64,000 nt of DNA, from assembly GCA_002718995.2 (NCBI GenBank), contig PBGL02000022.1, positions 13,340 through 77,339 on the forward strand. The letters run 5' to 3'. The notes beneath the pieces are model-generated. The model made no database searches and had not been told where the DNA came from. It worked only from the letters and a program-made list of their open reading frames with translations. The position numbers and the translations under genes are program-made. Origin of the DNA: Methanobacteriota archaeon (lineage in GTDB: Archaea; Thermoplasmatota; Poseidoniia; Poseidoniales; Thalassarchaeaceae). This document shows, piece by piece, positions 16,222-25,886 of this stretch; position 1 is the stretch's first letter; the number at the start of each line of letters is the position of its first letter.

Positions 16222-19200
16222 ATGGAACTAGTCGCCCCAAGTTCTATGGGAGGACGTTCGGAACGGTCGCTAGGGCCATTCCTCATCGTAACCCTCCTCA
16301 TCTTATCCATCACCCCACTTGAGCCCGTTACTGCTGACTCTAGGACGACAACTGTGTGGTCAGGAACTGTCCTACTGCCAGAGGGGCACACAGTAGAGTC
16401 TGGTGATGTGCTAACCGTATCTCCCGGTACCACGATAAAATTGGGTGCAGGGTACACCATTGACGTCGATGGGAGGATATCGGTGGCGGGAACGTCCGCC
16501 TCGCCCGTACTCCTGGACTCGGTGGCGGGGAACCATGAAGGAATTGTGTTCAACTATTCGAGCAACGGGCTAGGCTCGGAGATTGACAATCTAACAGTTA
16601 CAAATTCCAAGTACGGAGTTACAGTTTATGGTAGCGATCCAGTACTATCCAATCTCACGATCATTAATGCCGACAATGTTGCGATCGATCTATTCAGCAG
16701 CGCGTCTCCTACAATCAGAGACCTTGTCATAGACGGGGGCGGACAAGATGTACATGGAACCTCGACAACCTGGAGGTATGGAATCGGCCTCTCCATCGGC
16801 GCATACTCAGCACCAGTGGTTGAGGGGGCCATAATTGAGGGAGTGATAACTAGAGGGCTAAATCAATGGGGCAGCTCGGGAGGACTCCTCTCCGATTTAC
16901 AAATTTCTAACGTCAGTGGAGCTACTCTCGCTATCGGCGCCGGAATGTGGATTGAGGACTCGTTCCCCCTAATTTCAGACTCCTCCGTAAACAGATGCGA
17001 CAATGGGATCTACGTCAGGCACATAACACAAGGCTGGACTACAAGGCCGACGATAGAAAGCACGGTTGTTGAAAACAGCATGTACAGGGGGGTGATGGTC
17101 GAGCAGTACAATCATAGCCAGTACTCGAACCTCCCACTTAATGCGGTATTCAATGATCTGGAAGTCAGAGGAACTGGGGGTCCGGGGGCCAAGGCCCAAG
17201 GCCTCGCAATAGCGGCCTTCGACATCAACACTAGTGGGGTCCATATCGACGGGGCCCTAATCGAGGACAATGCAGCTGTGGGAATCAGAGGCTACATGAT
17301 AGACTCCTCTACGATTATGAATCATATCACACTCCTTCGCAACGGGAAGACTACTGCCGTCTCACCCTTCAATGATCGAGCAGGATTATTCCTAAGGAGT
17401 GCAAACTGGGCCCCTACCATCAATGATCTTGTCGTTAAGAATTCTACCGGCCCTGGCGTGCTTTTGTGGAAGGGAGGCGTTCAGGGCAGCTACTGGGAGA
17501 TTGATGGTAATGGGGCCAATGGTTTAGACATCAGAGAGTTCCATCCCGAACTTTTCTTGGTACTGAGTAAGAACAACACCGGGCACGGGGTGTCAATCAG
17601 AGAGTCCAGTAATGTTGAACTCGAGCATGTGCACACATACAGGAACGGACTGGGCGCGATTTCTGAGTCATTGGGCTCTGGAATTTACTTCTACGAGTCA
17701 AACGATGTCAGTAGCGCGGGAAAGAACGTCAGCTGCGTCACATGTTCATCCACTGAGGACCAATTCGGACTAGTTGTCAGGGACAGCATAGACCTGCAGC
17801 TTTCAGCGATTGAGATAAGAGATCCAGCATTTGGCCCAGCATTGGACATAGACAATAGTGGACTAACCCACGAAGGCAACATTCTGATCAGTGACATTGC
17901 AATAAACTCCAACTCAACTACATACGCGGTCGAAATAGAAGGCGCCGATGCAGAGATAGAACTAATGGACCTGAATGGTGACAACGAGGGAATGTCTTGG
18001 AGCGCAGCTGGAGACCAAACATCGTCTCTCAGTTTCAGTGTAATCAGAGGGGGGCAGAGCCATTGTCTCGACATCTCGGACCATACTGAACTCCTCGTCA
18101 ATAATGTCTCTCTCGCCTGTCCGGGCCCAGCTCCCACCGTCACTGAAGCCATCGTCAACTTCACCGACTCACTATTCTTGCCTGGGACCACTGATTACTT
18201 CCATGCAGTCGAGAATAGTCACGTTCGTTGGATTTCATCATCTCAGATGGGTACTCCCACATCCTCGCAATCGAGCAATATCGTGGATGTAATGTGGAGG
18301 GCTGATGTCGGGGTGGTAAACCAGAATCACCGAAACATCCCATTCGCCGATGTCAACATCACATTCGATGACTATAATCCGGAGTACGTCGGCACTTTGC
18401 CTTATTCTGGCCATGAGGTGCTCGGCCCATTCGTGGGTCAGCGATGGACGCCTTTACAGGGATGGTCCGCGAACAACACCGCATACATCGGATGCGACTA
18501 CGACGGAGTTCACAATGACTCGGCCCCAGTAGTCATGGTCTCGGACTTTAACGTTCAATGCCTACTGGAAATACCCAATCAGCCACCCTTCATCATCTGG
18601 GACTCCCCACAGGAAGGAGGAATATACGCGAGTGGATCAGCGGTAATTCTCAACGCCACCAGGTCATGGGATCTGGACGACGATCAACTTTCTTTCAGTT
18701 GGACCAGCAGCATCGATGGAGACATAGCAGCCTCGTGTGGGGCCAGCAGCAGTCAAACTAACAACTCATGGATTTCTGTCAATGACCCACTTTACTCCAA
18801 CGAGGGGTGCCTCTCCGACGGCTCTCACCAGATAACCCTGCAAGTCTGTGATTCAGAGGGCCACTGCACTACAGAGTCTAGACAGATCGAGCTAACCAAC
18901 TTGCCCCCTGTGTTGTCTGTTGGTACATCTCCGGGAATATCCCCGTGGGGGACGCTATACCTCGGAAAGACCGCTAATGTGACAATCTTCCTAGGGGGGA
19001 CCTATGATCCAGAGGGAGACGAACTGACTTGTTGGGTCGAGGCCTCGTACGAGGGAGGTGTCGGGACCCCGCCCGACCCTTCCCCCGGGTGCCCCGATCA
19101 GATTATTCGTTCCTTCCCGGGTGCTCCCAACCAGTTCTCTGTCACAGTTTTCGCATCCGATTCCATCAACCCGACAGTCTCTTGGATATTCGATGTGGAA

Positions 19201-20892
19201 CTATTCAATGAACTCCCAACTGCAAACATGGTGGTGACTAGGTCCGGCAACAGGTCATCTGACACAGTGATGTTGGACGGTTCCATGACTTTTGATCCAG
19301 AGGGAGATGACGTCAAGTTTGAGTTCTGGAGCGACAGGGACGGTCTGCTGTACTCGGGAGTTTCGCCTGCATCTGCTATCGAGTGGTATGGCACACTATC
19401 CAAAGGCGAGCACAAGATCACCATGTACGCCAGTGACGTTCTACCCGGGCATTCGGGACAGTGGACTAATGCGGAAGAGACCCTCCAAGTCAGCAATTCT
19501 CCACCTGTCGCGGTGATAGCATCCCCCCAGGATGGAGTACTGACAGATTCGGGTACGATCATCAACTTCGAGGCGATAGGCTCAGGGGATTGGGACCTCT
19601 CCTGCGAAAGCCTACCTGCAAATGGTAGCGGATTGGTATGTAACCCGCTAACGTCGACTAGCACGGACCTTGTCAGCGTCCTCTGGGAGAGTGACATCAT
19701 GAGCGAACCACTAGGGAGCGGTTGGTCGATAGAGACAAGACTTCCAGAGGGGGTGCATCAAGTCACACTGACAGTCGATGACGGCTCTGGACCTCCTGTG
19801 TCGGACGAGATAATGGTAAGAGTCGATGAAGCCGCTCCAATACTAATTCTCGACTCACCTGTCCCCGATTCCGTAGTCCTTTCCAACCTCCCGATATTGT
19901 TCGACTTCAGGCAGTCATTCGATCCGGATGGGGATGAGTTCACCGTCTCCGTCTTCTCCGACCTAGTCCCCGAACCAATTCTGGATTCGAAGACTACTGA
20001 CTTCTGGTACAATGACTACCTCCCGGCGGGTTTGCACAATCTGACCTTCCAACTCACTGACGAGCAGGGCATGATGAGGACTCACATCCAGCAAATTACG
20101 GTACTAGAGACAGGGCCGGTGGCAGTAATTTCTGGAATCTCTGAGGGCCAGTACATCCCCCCTGGGGGCGAAGTAAATCTCGATGGCTCTGAGTCATACG
20201 ACTATGATGGTGACATTACCCTTTACCAGTGGATGATAGATGGCTCTTTGATAGGTGATAAGGAGGCCATTTCCATCAACCTGATGCCAGGGCCTGTCAA
20301 AATCGACCTCATAGTTAGGGACTCAAGAGGCGAGCAATCCTCCGCTTCGATCAACCTGACTGTCGGAGCATCCTCCCCGCAGCTCAATGATCTGACTGTG
20401 ACTCCGGGCGTGCTGATTGACGGAGAGGCAACCCCAATGAGAATCACTGTAGAGCTCATAGACCCAGATGGCACGACCTCCTCAGTTGGTGGAGAAATGC
20501 TTGCAGGAGGGATGTCCAAGGGATTCCAAATGAGGGACGACGGGCAGCTTGGTGATACTCTCGCCAATGATGGCATTTGGACTTATGAGACCACATGGGA
20601 GGTCACCGGCTCGAGCTCAGCAAGAATCGAAGCATGGGCTCTCGACGGCGACGCAGTAAGCCCAGTCATGGTTTTCATAGTCCCAGTGACATCAGAGGAG
20701 TCAACGGGTTTCTTGGACTGGATGCTGGGTAGTGGCTTGCCGTTCCTCTTCGCAGCCATAACAGTCGTAGTGATATGGGGCATGTTCTACTCCGCCAATC
20801 GACGCAGAATGCTCCAAGACGACCTCGATATGATCGAGTCATGGTCGGCCTTCGACTCCAGAGATCTAGAGGATGAACCCGACAAGGAGTAG
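16222..20892 (+). CDS. Giant surface protein: beta-helix plus PKD/Ig-like domains, C-terminal TM
   Basis: A 1556-aa protein with a signal peptide (PFLIVTLLILSITPLEPVTA). Residues about 50-700 show repeated short beta-strand turns (e.g. VENSMYRGVMVEQ, IEDNAAVGIRGYMI) typical of right-handed parallel beta-helix proteins of the NosD/pectate-lyase-like type. Then come at least four PKD/Ig-like modules marked by SWDLDDDQLSFSW, TYDPEGDELTCW, FDPEGDDVKFEF, FDPDGDEFTVSV and YDYDGDITLYQW. A final TM (LPFLFAAITVVVIWGMFYSA) and a short acidic tail anchor it. The role could be polysaccharide binding or cleavage, or adhesion; no catalytic residues are identifiable. GT2 and GT4 genes follow. ATG 16246 is an alternative start. 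Confidence 0.85.
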   Translation: MELVAPSSMGGRSERSLGPFLIVTLLILSITPLEPVTADSRTTTVWSGTVLLPEGHTVESGDVLTVSPGTTIKLGAGYTIDVDGRISVAGTSASPVLLDSVAGNHEGIVFNYSSNGLGSEIDNLTVTNSKYGVTVYGSDPVLSNLTIINADNVAIDLFSSASPTIRDLVIDGGGQDVHGTSTTWRYGIGLSIGAYSAPVVEGAIIEGVITRGLNQWGSSGGLLSDLQISNVSGATLAIGAGMWIEDSFPLISDSSVNRCDNGIYVRHITQGWTTRPTIESTVVENSMYRGVMVEQYNHSQYSNLPLNAVFNDLEVRGTGGPGAKAQGLAIAAFDINTSGVHIDGALIEDNAAVGIRGYMIDSSTIMNHITLLRNGKTTAVSPFNDRAGLFLRSANWAPTINDLVVKNSTGPGVLLWKGGVQGSYWEIDGNGANGLDIREFHPELFLVLSKNNTGHGVSIRESSNVELEHVHTYRNGLGAISESLGSGIYFYESNDVSSAGKNVSCVTCSSTEDQFGLVVRDSIDLQLSAIEIRDPAFGPALDIDNSGLTHEGNILISDIAINSNSTTYAVEIEGADAEIELMDLNGDNEGMSWSAAGDQTSSLSFSVIRGGQSHCLDISDHTELLVNNVSLACPGPAPTVTEAIVNFTDSLFLPGTTDYFHAVENSHVRWISSSQMGTPTSSQSSNIVDVMWRADVGVVNQNHRNIPFADVNITFDDYNPEYVGTLPYSGHEVLGPFVGQRWTPLQGWSANNTAYIGCDYDGVHNDSAPVVMVSDFNVQCLLEIPNQPPFIIWDSPQEGGIYASGSAVILNATRSWDLDDDQLSFSWTSSIDGDIAASCGASSSQTNNSWISVNDPLYSNEGCLSDGSHQITLQVCDSEGHCTTESRQIELTNLPPVLSVGTSPGISPWGTLYLGKTANVTIFLGGTYDPEGDELTCWVEASYEGGVGTPPDPSPGCPDQIIRSFPGAPNQFSVTVFASDSINPTVSWIFDVELFNELPTANMVVTRSGNRSSDTVMLDGSMTFDPEGDDVKFEFWSDRDGLLYSGVSPASAIEWYGTLSKGEHKITMYASDVLPGHSGQWTNAEETLQVSNSPPVAVIASPQDGVLTDSGTIINFEAIGSGDWDLSCESLPANGSGLVCNPLTSTSTDLVSVLWESDIMSEPLGSGWSIETRLPEGVHQVTLTVDDGSGPPVSDEIMVRVDEAAPILILDSPVPDSVVLSNLPILFDFRQSFDPDGDEFTVSVFSDLVPEPILDSKTTDFWYNDYLPAGLHNLTFQLTDEQGMMRTHIQQITVLETGPVAVISGISEGQYIPPGGEVNLDGSESYDYDGDITLYQWMIDGSLIGDKEAISINLMPGPVKIDLIVRDSRGEQSSASINLTVGASSPQLNDLTVTPGVLIDGEATPMRITVELIDPDGTTSSVGGEMLAGGMSKGFQMRDDGQLGDTLANDGIWTYETTWEVTGSSSARIEAWALDGDAVSPVMVFIVPVTSEESTGFLDWMLGSGLPFLFAAITVVVIWGMFYSANRRRMLQDDLDMIESWSAFDSRDLEDEPDKE

Positions 20893-20937
20893 GAAAGACA
20901 CCAGCCTCATAGTTCAGACACTGCAGTCGCTAATCAG

Positions 20938-21669
20938 CTACTCTGGTCCCCAAGGAGTTACTTGCCGAGTAAGCCCTAGCCTGTGTGTGAACAGGAACCT
21001 CAGATTCAGAAGACCGTCTCCCCATGTGTTGATCTCGGCCTCGCCCACCCTCGGACGATATGGGACACTGACCTCTGCAGTCTTCTTCTTGCCGAGATAC
21101 CTGCGAGCCCTGATCTTGAATTCCTGGGACAATGGCATCCCATCGTGCTTCGGACGTACTCGCTCGTCCTCGAAAATCGACTTACGGAATACCCACATCC
21201 CACTCTGAGAGTCGTGAATCCCGTACCAGTATAGCATAGTAGCAGTGGTAGAAAGGACCCAGTTACCGAAGCCATGCAGTCCTGGCATCGCACCCTCCTC
21301 GGCCTTTCGAAGCCTGTCACAGGTAATCCATTCAAGATCCTCTTCCAGAAGCTTCCTGACTAGGCCAGGAACTTCCTCTCCGGGATATGTACAGTCTGCA
21401 TCCATCGTCACAATGACATCACCTGGTGCCATGGAGAAACCAGTCTTGTACGCTCTACCATAGCCCTTACGGGGCTCGACGTATACAGTGGCCCCCTCTC
21501 CCTCCGCTAATTCTCTAGTCCTGTCAGTGGAGTTCCCGTCAATGATTAGAAAGTCGATTTCCTCACACCAACCATCACTTGGAATGGATCGAATCGTGTC
21601 CACGATGGCCTCCTCTTCGTTCCTGGTTGGTATCACGACCGTTACGTGTACAGGCAGTGTCTCGGACAT
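20938..21669 (-). CDS. Family 2 glycosyltransferase (dolichol-phosphate mannosyltransferase-like)
   Basis: A 243-aa GT-A enzyme. It has VTVVIPTRNEEEAI at the N-terminus, LIIDGNSTDRT, RKGYGRAYKTGF and the metal-binding DxD in VTMDADCTYPGEE. This pattern is closest to DPM1/DPG-synthase-like enzymes that load a sugar from a nucleotide sugar onto a polyprenyl phosphate for protein glycosylation. No TM segment is present, so it would be cytosolic and membrane-associated. ATG 21669 (MSETLPVHV) is the start; the 73-codon extension in the ORF track overlaps the GT4 gene and is rejected. It is convergent with the giant surface protein, 45 bp away. Confidence 0.88.
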   Translation of the reverse strand: MSETLPVHVTVVIPTRNEEEAIVDTIRSIPSDGWCEEIDFLIIDGNSTDRTRELAEGEGATVYVEPRKGYGRAYKTGFSMAPGDVIVTMDADCTYPGEEVPGLVRKLLEEDLEWITCDRLRKAEEGAMPGLHGFGNWVLSTTATMLYWYGIHDSQSGMWVFRKSIFEDERVRPKHDGMPLSQEFKIRARRYLGKKKTAEVSVPYRPRVGEAEINTWGDGLLNLRFLFTHRLGLTRQVTPWGPE

Positions 21670-21772
21670 ATTATCAAAACGCCCACCCGCCAACCCGTTT
21701 TGAACAATGCGAACCCCTGCCCTGTGTACGCGCTCTTGAAATGTGGTCGCTGAACCCGGAATATCGAAAACC

Positions 21773-23008
21773 ATGCACATAGCCATGCTGTCAGCCGAAT
21801 TCCCGCCTAGGTGGGGGGGAATGGGGTCCACCGTATTCCACCTTTCTTCGTCACTAGTGGAGAGGGGCCATAGGGTCACCGTGATCACAAGGTCAGGAGG
21901 GGGAGATGCACCCGTTCAGGACGGTGTTACTGTGATCACAGTTGGTTGGGCCAAGATTCCCATGGAATTTACCAGATCATATGGTAGGAGGGCACTAAGT
22001 GCCTTGGAGGATCTGAATCAGAACGATCCAGTAGATGTGGTGCATTTGCATTGCCCGATGATTTCATGGTCAGAGTCTCAGTTCCGCAGATGCACCCAGA
22101 ATGTCGCCCCAGTAGTGTCCTCCCTCCACGGCTCTTGGCTAGGGGAACGCGATGGGCTAATCGCAGCGGGGAAGGCTAAGGAGGCCGCAGTTTGGGCGAA
22201 TCCGAACGATCTTGCGATTCTACTCACTGCCAGGAGGTATGCAAAGTTCGAGAGAGCCGCAGTCAATCAGTCAAGCATTTGTGTAGCTAACTCACATGCT
22301 ACAAAGGCAGATTTCGAAACAAGATACGGCGTTCCCGAGAAGTGGGACTGTGAAGTGATTCACTGGGGCGTAGACACATCGATGTTCCGCCCTGTAGACA
22401 TGGATTCCCAGGAAGAGATGTCTGAGTACAGGGGAATCAGAAGAAGATATGGCGCGAATGATGATGGCGCTAAATTGATACTGGCCGTCGGTAGGTTGGC
22501 GGCGAGAAAGGGATTCGGAACCCTCCTAAGGGGCTTTGCGAGACTACAGGAGAAAGTACCCGAGTCAAGGCTCGTTATCGTTGGCAGGGGGCATCTGAAG
22601 GGCCGTCTGAATAGGCAGGCTACCAAGCTCGGTATCGGAGACAAGGTTGCCATAGAGTCAGGGATGCCATTCGAGAGTCTAGCCGCCCTATTCAGATCCG
22701 CAGATTTGGTGGTCTACCCATCATTCTACGAAGGCCAGGGGCTAATACCTCTCGAGGCAATGGCCTCGGGCACTCCCGTAGTGACAGTTAACGAGGGACC
22801 TCTCCCAGAGATGGTCGACGCAACGGTGGGGTCACTTTTCTCCATGGGCGAAATAGAATCAATGTCGGACTCAATGGCTTCGGAGTTGAATGACGATTCA
22901 AACCTAAGGAAAAAGGGCGAATCCGGACGCGCGAGGGTGATTGAGTCGTTCACATACGAGAGTAACGCGAAATCCTTTGAGAGTGTATATTCCCGTGCAA
23001 TTTCCTGA
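21773..23008 (+). CDS. Family 4 glycosyltransferase (GT-B fold)
   Basis: A 411-aa enzyme beginning MHIAMLSAEFPPRWGGMG, the usual GT4 N-terminus with a Gly-rich acceptor loop. The C-terminal GT1-type domain has LAVGRLAARKGFGTLLRG and the nucleotide-sugar E-x7-E motif in YEGQGLIPLEAMASGTPVV. It transfers a hexose from a nucleotide sugar to a glycan or lipid. ATG 21773 is chosen over the ORF-track start ten codons upstream because the family begins there. It is divergent from the GT2 gene (104 bp), so both may serve surface glycosylation. An eight-T run follows the stop. Confidence 0.9.
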   Translation: MHIAMLSAEFPPRWGGMGSTVFHLSSSLVERGHRVTVITRSGGGDAPVQDGVTVITVGWAKIPMEFTRSYGRRALSALEDLNQNDPVDVVHLHCPMISWSESQFRRCTQNVAPVVSSLHGSWLGERDGLIAAGKAKEAAVWANPNDLAILLTARRYAKFERAAVNQSSICVANSHATKADFETRYGVPEKWDCEVIHWGVDTSMFRPVDMDSQEEMSEYRGIRRRYGANDDGAKLILAVGRLAARKGFGTLLRGFARLQEKVPESRLVIVGRGHLKGRLNRQATKLGIGDKVAIESGMPFESLAALFRSADLVVYPSFYEGQGLIPLEAMASGTPVVTVNEGPLPEMVDATVGSLFSMGEIESMSDSMASELNDDSNLRKKGESGRARVIESFTYESNAKSFESVYSRAIS

Positions 23009-23018
23009 TTTATCATGG

Positions 23019-23026
23019 TTTTTTTT
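23019..23026 (+). terminator. Poly-T terminator after the GT4 gene
   Basis: A run of eight T residues starts 11 nt after the GT4 stop codon. Archaeal RNA polymerase terminates at such T-tracts without needing a strong hairpin. It separates the GT4 gene from the AI-2E family gene, whose ATG is 69 bp further on. Confidence 0.55.
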
Positions 23027-23094
23027 CCAACTCATGGAAAACTATGCCGGCGAACCATTGATGCGCTGTAGCCACCTCGCACACTCAGAGAGAC

Positions 23095-24141
23095 ATGTCG
23101 CAGAATGCTAGTTTCAAAAGTCTGACTTCAAGCACTCTGGCTAACATCTGTATAATTTTGTTAGTCGGAGTTTTAGCAATTGTTCACCTTAAGGCAGTAA
23201 TACAGCCTCTAGTTGTAGCCACTCTGATATTCTTCCTGATCAGGCCTCCGGCCCAGTGGCTGGAGGAGAGAATAGGCGGTCACCCCCTGCTGGCATACGG
23301 GGTACTAGTTGCAATGGTGATGGGATTCCTCTTCTTCGCTTCTAACTCAATGTACGAGAACATGCAGAATTTCACTAATGAGGCACCAGAGCTCGAGCAG
23401 TCTCTTGAAGTGAAGGTTGCATGGCTTGAGGATCTTTCCATCTTAGGGTACACTCTTGATACGTCCGCTCTGACGGACTTAGTTACCATAGACACCATCA
23501 ACTCCTACGCTACTGGTTTCGTGGGAACCCTCGCTGGATTCACCACTGGATTGGTCACAGTCCTAATTTTCCTACTATTCATCATCCTAGAGGCCGAGAC
23601 GCTCCCAAAGAGAATCAAGGCGGCATACCCGGACGACGTTGATAGGATCATGTCCGTAGCAGCCGGCTCCGGAGAGGGGATTAACACGTACGTAGTCACC
23701 AGAGCATCAGTCGCTTTCGGGCAAGCCATATTCGCTGCCATCGTCCTCTCTGCAATGGATATCCCATTCGTTTTCCTATGGGCTTCAATCACTTTCCTGA
23801 TGGACTTCATACCTTACGTCGGAGCCCTCCTATCGATTATCCCGCCGATACTTCTGGGATTAATCGTCCTACCTTCTTCATCCGCGCTTCTTCTGATAGC
23901 CCTTCTAGTCGCGAATCAGCAGGTATGGGGCGGAATTATCGAGCCACAACTTGCTGGGCAGAGGCTGGACATGTCTCCAATAGTACTCCTCCTCCTAGTG
24001 GCATTCTGGGGCTGGGCATGGGGCATAATGGGGATGGTACTAGGAGTGCCATTGGCTGTAATCATGAAGATAGGCCTCGAGAGTGACGAGAGGACCCGTC
24101 CAATAGCACTGATGCTATCCAGAGAGCCCTCCACAGATTAG
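23095..24141 (+). CDS. AI-2E family transporter (PerM/YdiK-like permease)
   Basis: A 348-aa polytopic membrane protein of the AI-2E/PerM family. The layout is an N-terminal pair of TMs (ICIILLVGVLAIVHLKAV, VVATLIFFLIRPPAQWLEE), a third TM, a soluble amphipathic segment (about 85-150) and a cluster of C-terminal TMs. It has the conserved late block QVWGGIIEPQLAGQRLDMSPIVLLL and GMVLGVPLAVIMKI. Members have been linked to export of autoinducer-2, sodium/proton exchange or other small solutes, and the substrate of this one is unknown. It starts at ATG 23095 after a T-rich terminator. Confidence 0.9.
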   Translation: MSQNASFKSLTSSTLANICIILLVGVLAIVHLKAVIQPLVVATLIFFLIRPPAQWLEERIGGHPLLAYGVLVAMVMGFLFFASNSMYENMQNFTNEAPELEQSLEVKVAWLEDLSILGYTLDTSALTDLVTIDTINSYATGFVGTLAGFTTGLVTVLIFLLFIILEAETLPKRIKAAYPDDVDRIMSVAAGSGEGINTYVVTRASVAFGQAIFAAIVLSAMDIPFVFLWASITFLMDFIPYVGALLSIIPPILLGLIVLPSSSALLLIALLVANQQVWGGIIEPQLAGQRLDMSPIVLLLLVAFWGWAWGIMGMVLGVPLAVIMKIGLESDERTRPIALMLSREPSTD

Positions 24142-24150
24142 TGGCAGACC

Positions 24151-24759
24151 TCACCCCTCTACGAATATGGCTAGTGTTCCATCTGAGGAAATCGAAACCG
24201 CCCTTCCCTTGCCCTCATTGCTGAGGCCGCGGGTTGACAAGTCCAATCCCTCTCCGTCAAGCTCCCACTTCGATCCTCTAAGCTCCACGCTCCCGCACGC
24301 GGTCAATGCGAAAACGGAGAATGGCACCCCCTCACCGATCACCAGCTCCATTTCTCCCATGGAGGGATGGTACCTGTGAGTCACTCCCGTCTCGTGGTGT
24401 AGCTTCACCTTGCTCTCTCCCGATATCTCGGCTAGAGCCCCAATTACTCCAAGCTGATGCCCGAATGAGCCTCCCTCGATTCCAATGACATCAATTTCTT
24501 GAAATCCCCTCTGAATCACAATTTCAAGAGATTTCGACAGGTCGCTGTTGTCATCTCCAACGATTCTGTTCATGGAACCCTTCCATGCCCCAGTATCAAC
24601 CGAATCCATGTCCCCAATCACCTCGCTGACTGAGTATCCAGAGGCCCTTGCCTTGTCTGCCCCTCCATCAACTCCGAAAAGCTCAGCCCCCGAAAGTGCC
24701 ACCCTTTCGATAACTAATGAGCTGGGACTATCGCCGTTGCACCAGAGAACCGCCCGCAT
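24151..24759 (-). CDS. Thiamine pyrophosphokinase-like protein
   Basis: A 202-aa protein with the thiamine pyrophosphokinase layout. It has VDGGADKA (usual ADGGAN), VIGDMDSVD (IGDFDS), DNSDLSKSLEI (TDLEKAL) and IEGGSFGHQLGVIGAL (GGRxDHxLAN), in the right order and spacing. TPK transfers pyrophosphate from ATP to thiamine to make ThDP. The GGR-DH motif reads GGSFGH, so the catalytic-side Asp is changed, and the archaeal paralogue 6-hydroxymethylpterin pyrophosphokinase (MptE) is an alternative. ThDP is needed by KorB in this window. The gene lies 4 bp after the M29 aminopeptidase gene, on the same strand. Confidence 0.75.
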   Translation of the reverse strand: MRAVLWCNGDSPSSLVIERVALSGAELFGVDGGADKARASGYSVSEVIGDMDSVDTGAWKGSMNRIVGDDNSDLSKSLEIVIQRGFQEIDVIGIEGGSFGHQLGVIGALAEISGESKVKLHHETGVTHRYHPSMGEMELVIGEGVPFSVFALTACGSVELRGSKWELDGEGLDLSTRGLSNEGKGRAVSISSDGTLAIFVEG

Positions 24760-24763
24760 AGAA

Positions 24764-25795
24764 TCACCGTTTCCGAGCAGTGACTTTCCCTTCTACAACC
24801 AGATCGACATCTTCCAATTCGACTGTTGCTTTGACCATCACGCCTCTTAGTTGGAATCCAACTCCCGTAGACCCCCCGAGTGCAGTGTTGTCGCCAATCG
24901 CGACATAGGCAGAACCTCTGACTACCTGATCTTCAATTTGGTTTCCCGAGATGTGCGACCTAGGATTCATCCCAAAGCCGAACTCCGCTAAAGTCCCAAC
25001 CTTCTCAATCAATGAGGTCCTGACCCTAGCCCTAGCCTCGTCCATCGTCTTGGTCACACTCTCTGACTCTTCACCCCCAGAAACTCCAATCACCACGCCA
25101 TCCTCCAACAGTAGGGTCAATGGATCTTCCAACCTAGATCCCTCCCAAGAGCCATCGATGACTATTTTTCCATTTGCCGAACCTTCCTTAGGAAGGACGA
25201 AAACCTTGCCCGCTGGAAGGTTTGTGATTTGGCCAGGGCGATTGCAAATTCCACTGTCCTCCAACACCCATCTGGCACCTGTTCTGAAACTCAGATCTGT
25301 CCCTGCGGCTGTTTTGACGGTAACTGCAGTCCTCTTTCTCAGCAGTGGATTGAGTCCTGAAATCTCCTTCTTCATCGCACCATAGTCGGCCGTCATACCG
25401 CCCTTGGACAGAATATCCTGCGTTATTCCCGGCATAGATGCAATCCTGACATTCTCCCTTGTGGCATTTCGACGAGCCCTCGTGTGCGTTAGGGACGTCT
25501 CTGTAGCCAGTAGTACGACGTCCTGCTGCCTCATCAGCTCCGCTACTGGGGAAGGCGGCTCCATCCCCCTCTTGTGAGAGGGAGGCATCATCATCAGTAG
25601 GATCCTGTCAGTGACCTCTGCAGTGGCCTCATAGAGCGCGCGACCCACTTCTGATGTCCCGGGGTCTGTAACCACCAGAACATGTTCTGAGGGCCTGATT
25701 TGCATGCAGGTTCTCACTACCGACCTTGCGGCTGTCAGCATCGCCTCCGACAATTCGTCGGAAACCTCCTCGATTGTTTCTGGCTCCTCCGCCAT
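24764..25795 (-). CDS. M29-like (AmpS/PepS-type) aminopeptidase
   Basis: A 343-aa protein resembling clan MQ M29 aminopeptidases. The central block is GQITNLPAGKVFVLPKEGSANGKIVIDGS, closely matching the family signature N-x-P-x-G-E-V-x-x-A-P-x-E-x-S-x-x-G. A C-terminal metal-site region includes AEFGFGMNPRSHISGNQIEDQ and AYVAIGDNTALGG. M29 enzymes are dimeric, cytosolic, metal-dependent and remove N-terminal residues with low specificity, fitting peptide scavenging. In this sequence the position often Glu before the VFVLP strand is Lys, so activity is likely but unproven. It is the promoter-proximal gene of a two-gene unit with the TPK-like gene and is divergent from the wHTH regulator. Confidence 0.78.
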   Translation of the reverse strand: MAEEPETIEEVSDELSEAMLTAARSVVRTCMQIRPSEHVLVVTDPGTSEVGRALYEATAEVTDRILLMMMPPSHKRGMEPPSPVAELMRQQDVVLLATETSLTHTRARRNATRENVRIASMPGITQDILSKGGMTADYGAMKKEISGLNPLLRKRTAVTVKTAAGTDLSFRTGARWVLEDSGICNRPGQITNLPAGKVFVLPKEGSANGKIVIDGSWEGSRLEDPLTLLLEDGVVIGVSGGEESESVTKTMDEARARVRTSLIEKVGTLAEFGFGMNPRSHISGNQIEDQVVRGSAYVAIGDNTALGGSTGVGFQLRGVMVKATVELEDVDLVVEGKVTARKR

Positions 25796-25886
25796 AGCCT
25801 TCCCCTGCCTCTCGGAGTAGGTCGTTATTCAAGGACACTGCGAATTGTCAAATCTTCTCACCAAGGCAGTCATACGTGATTATGGA

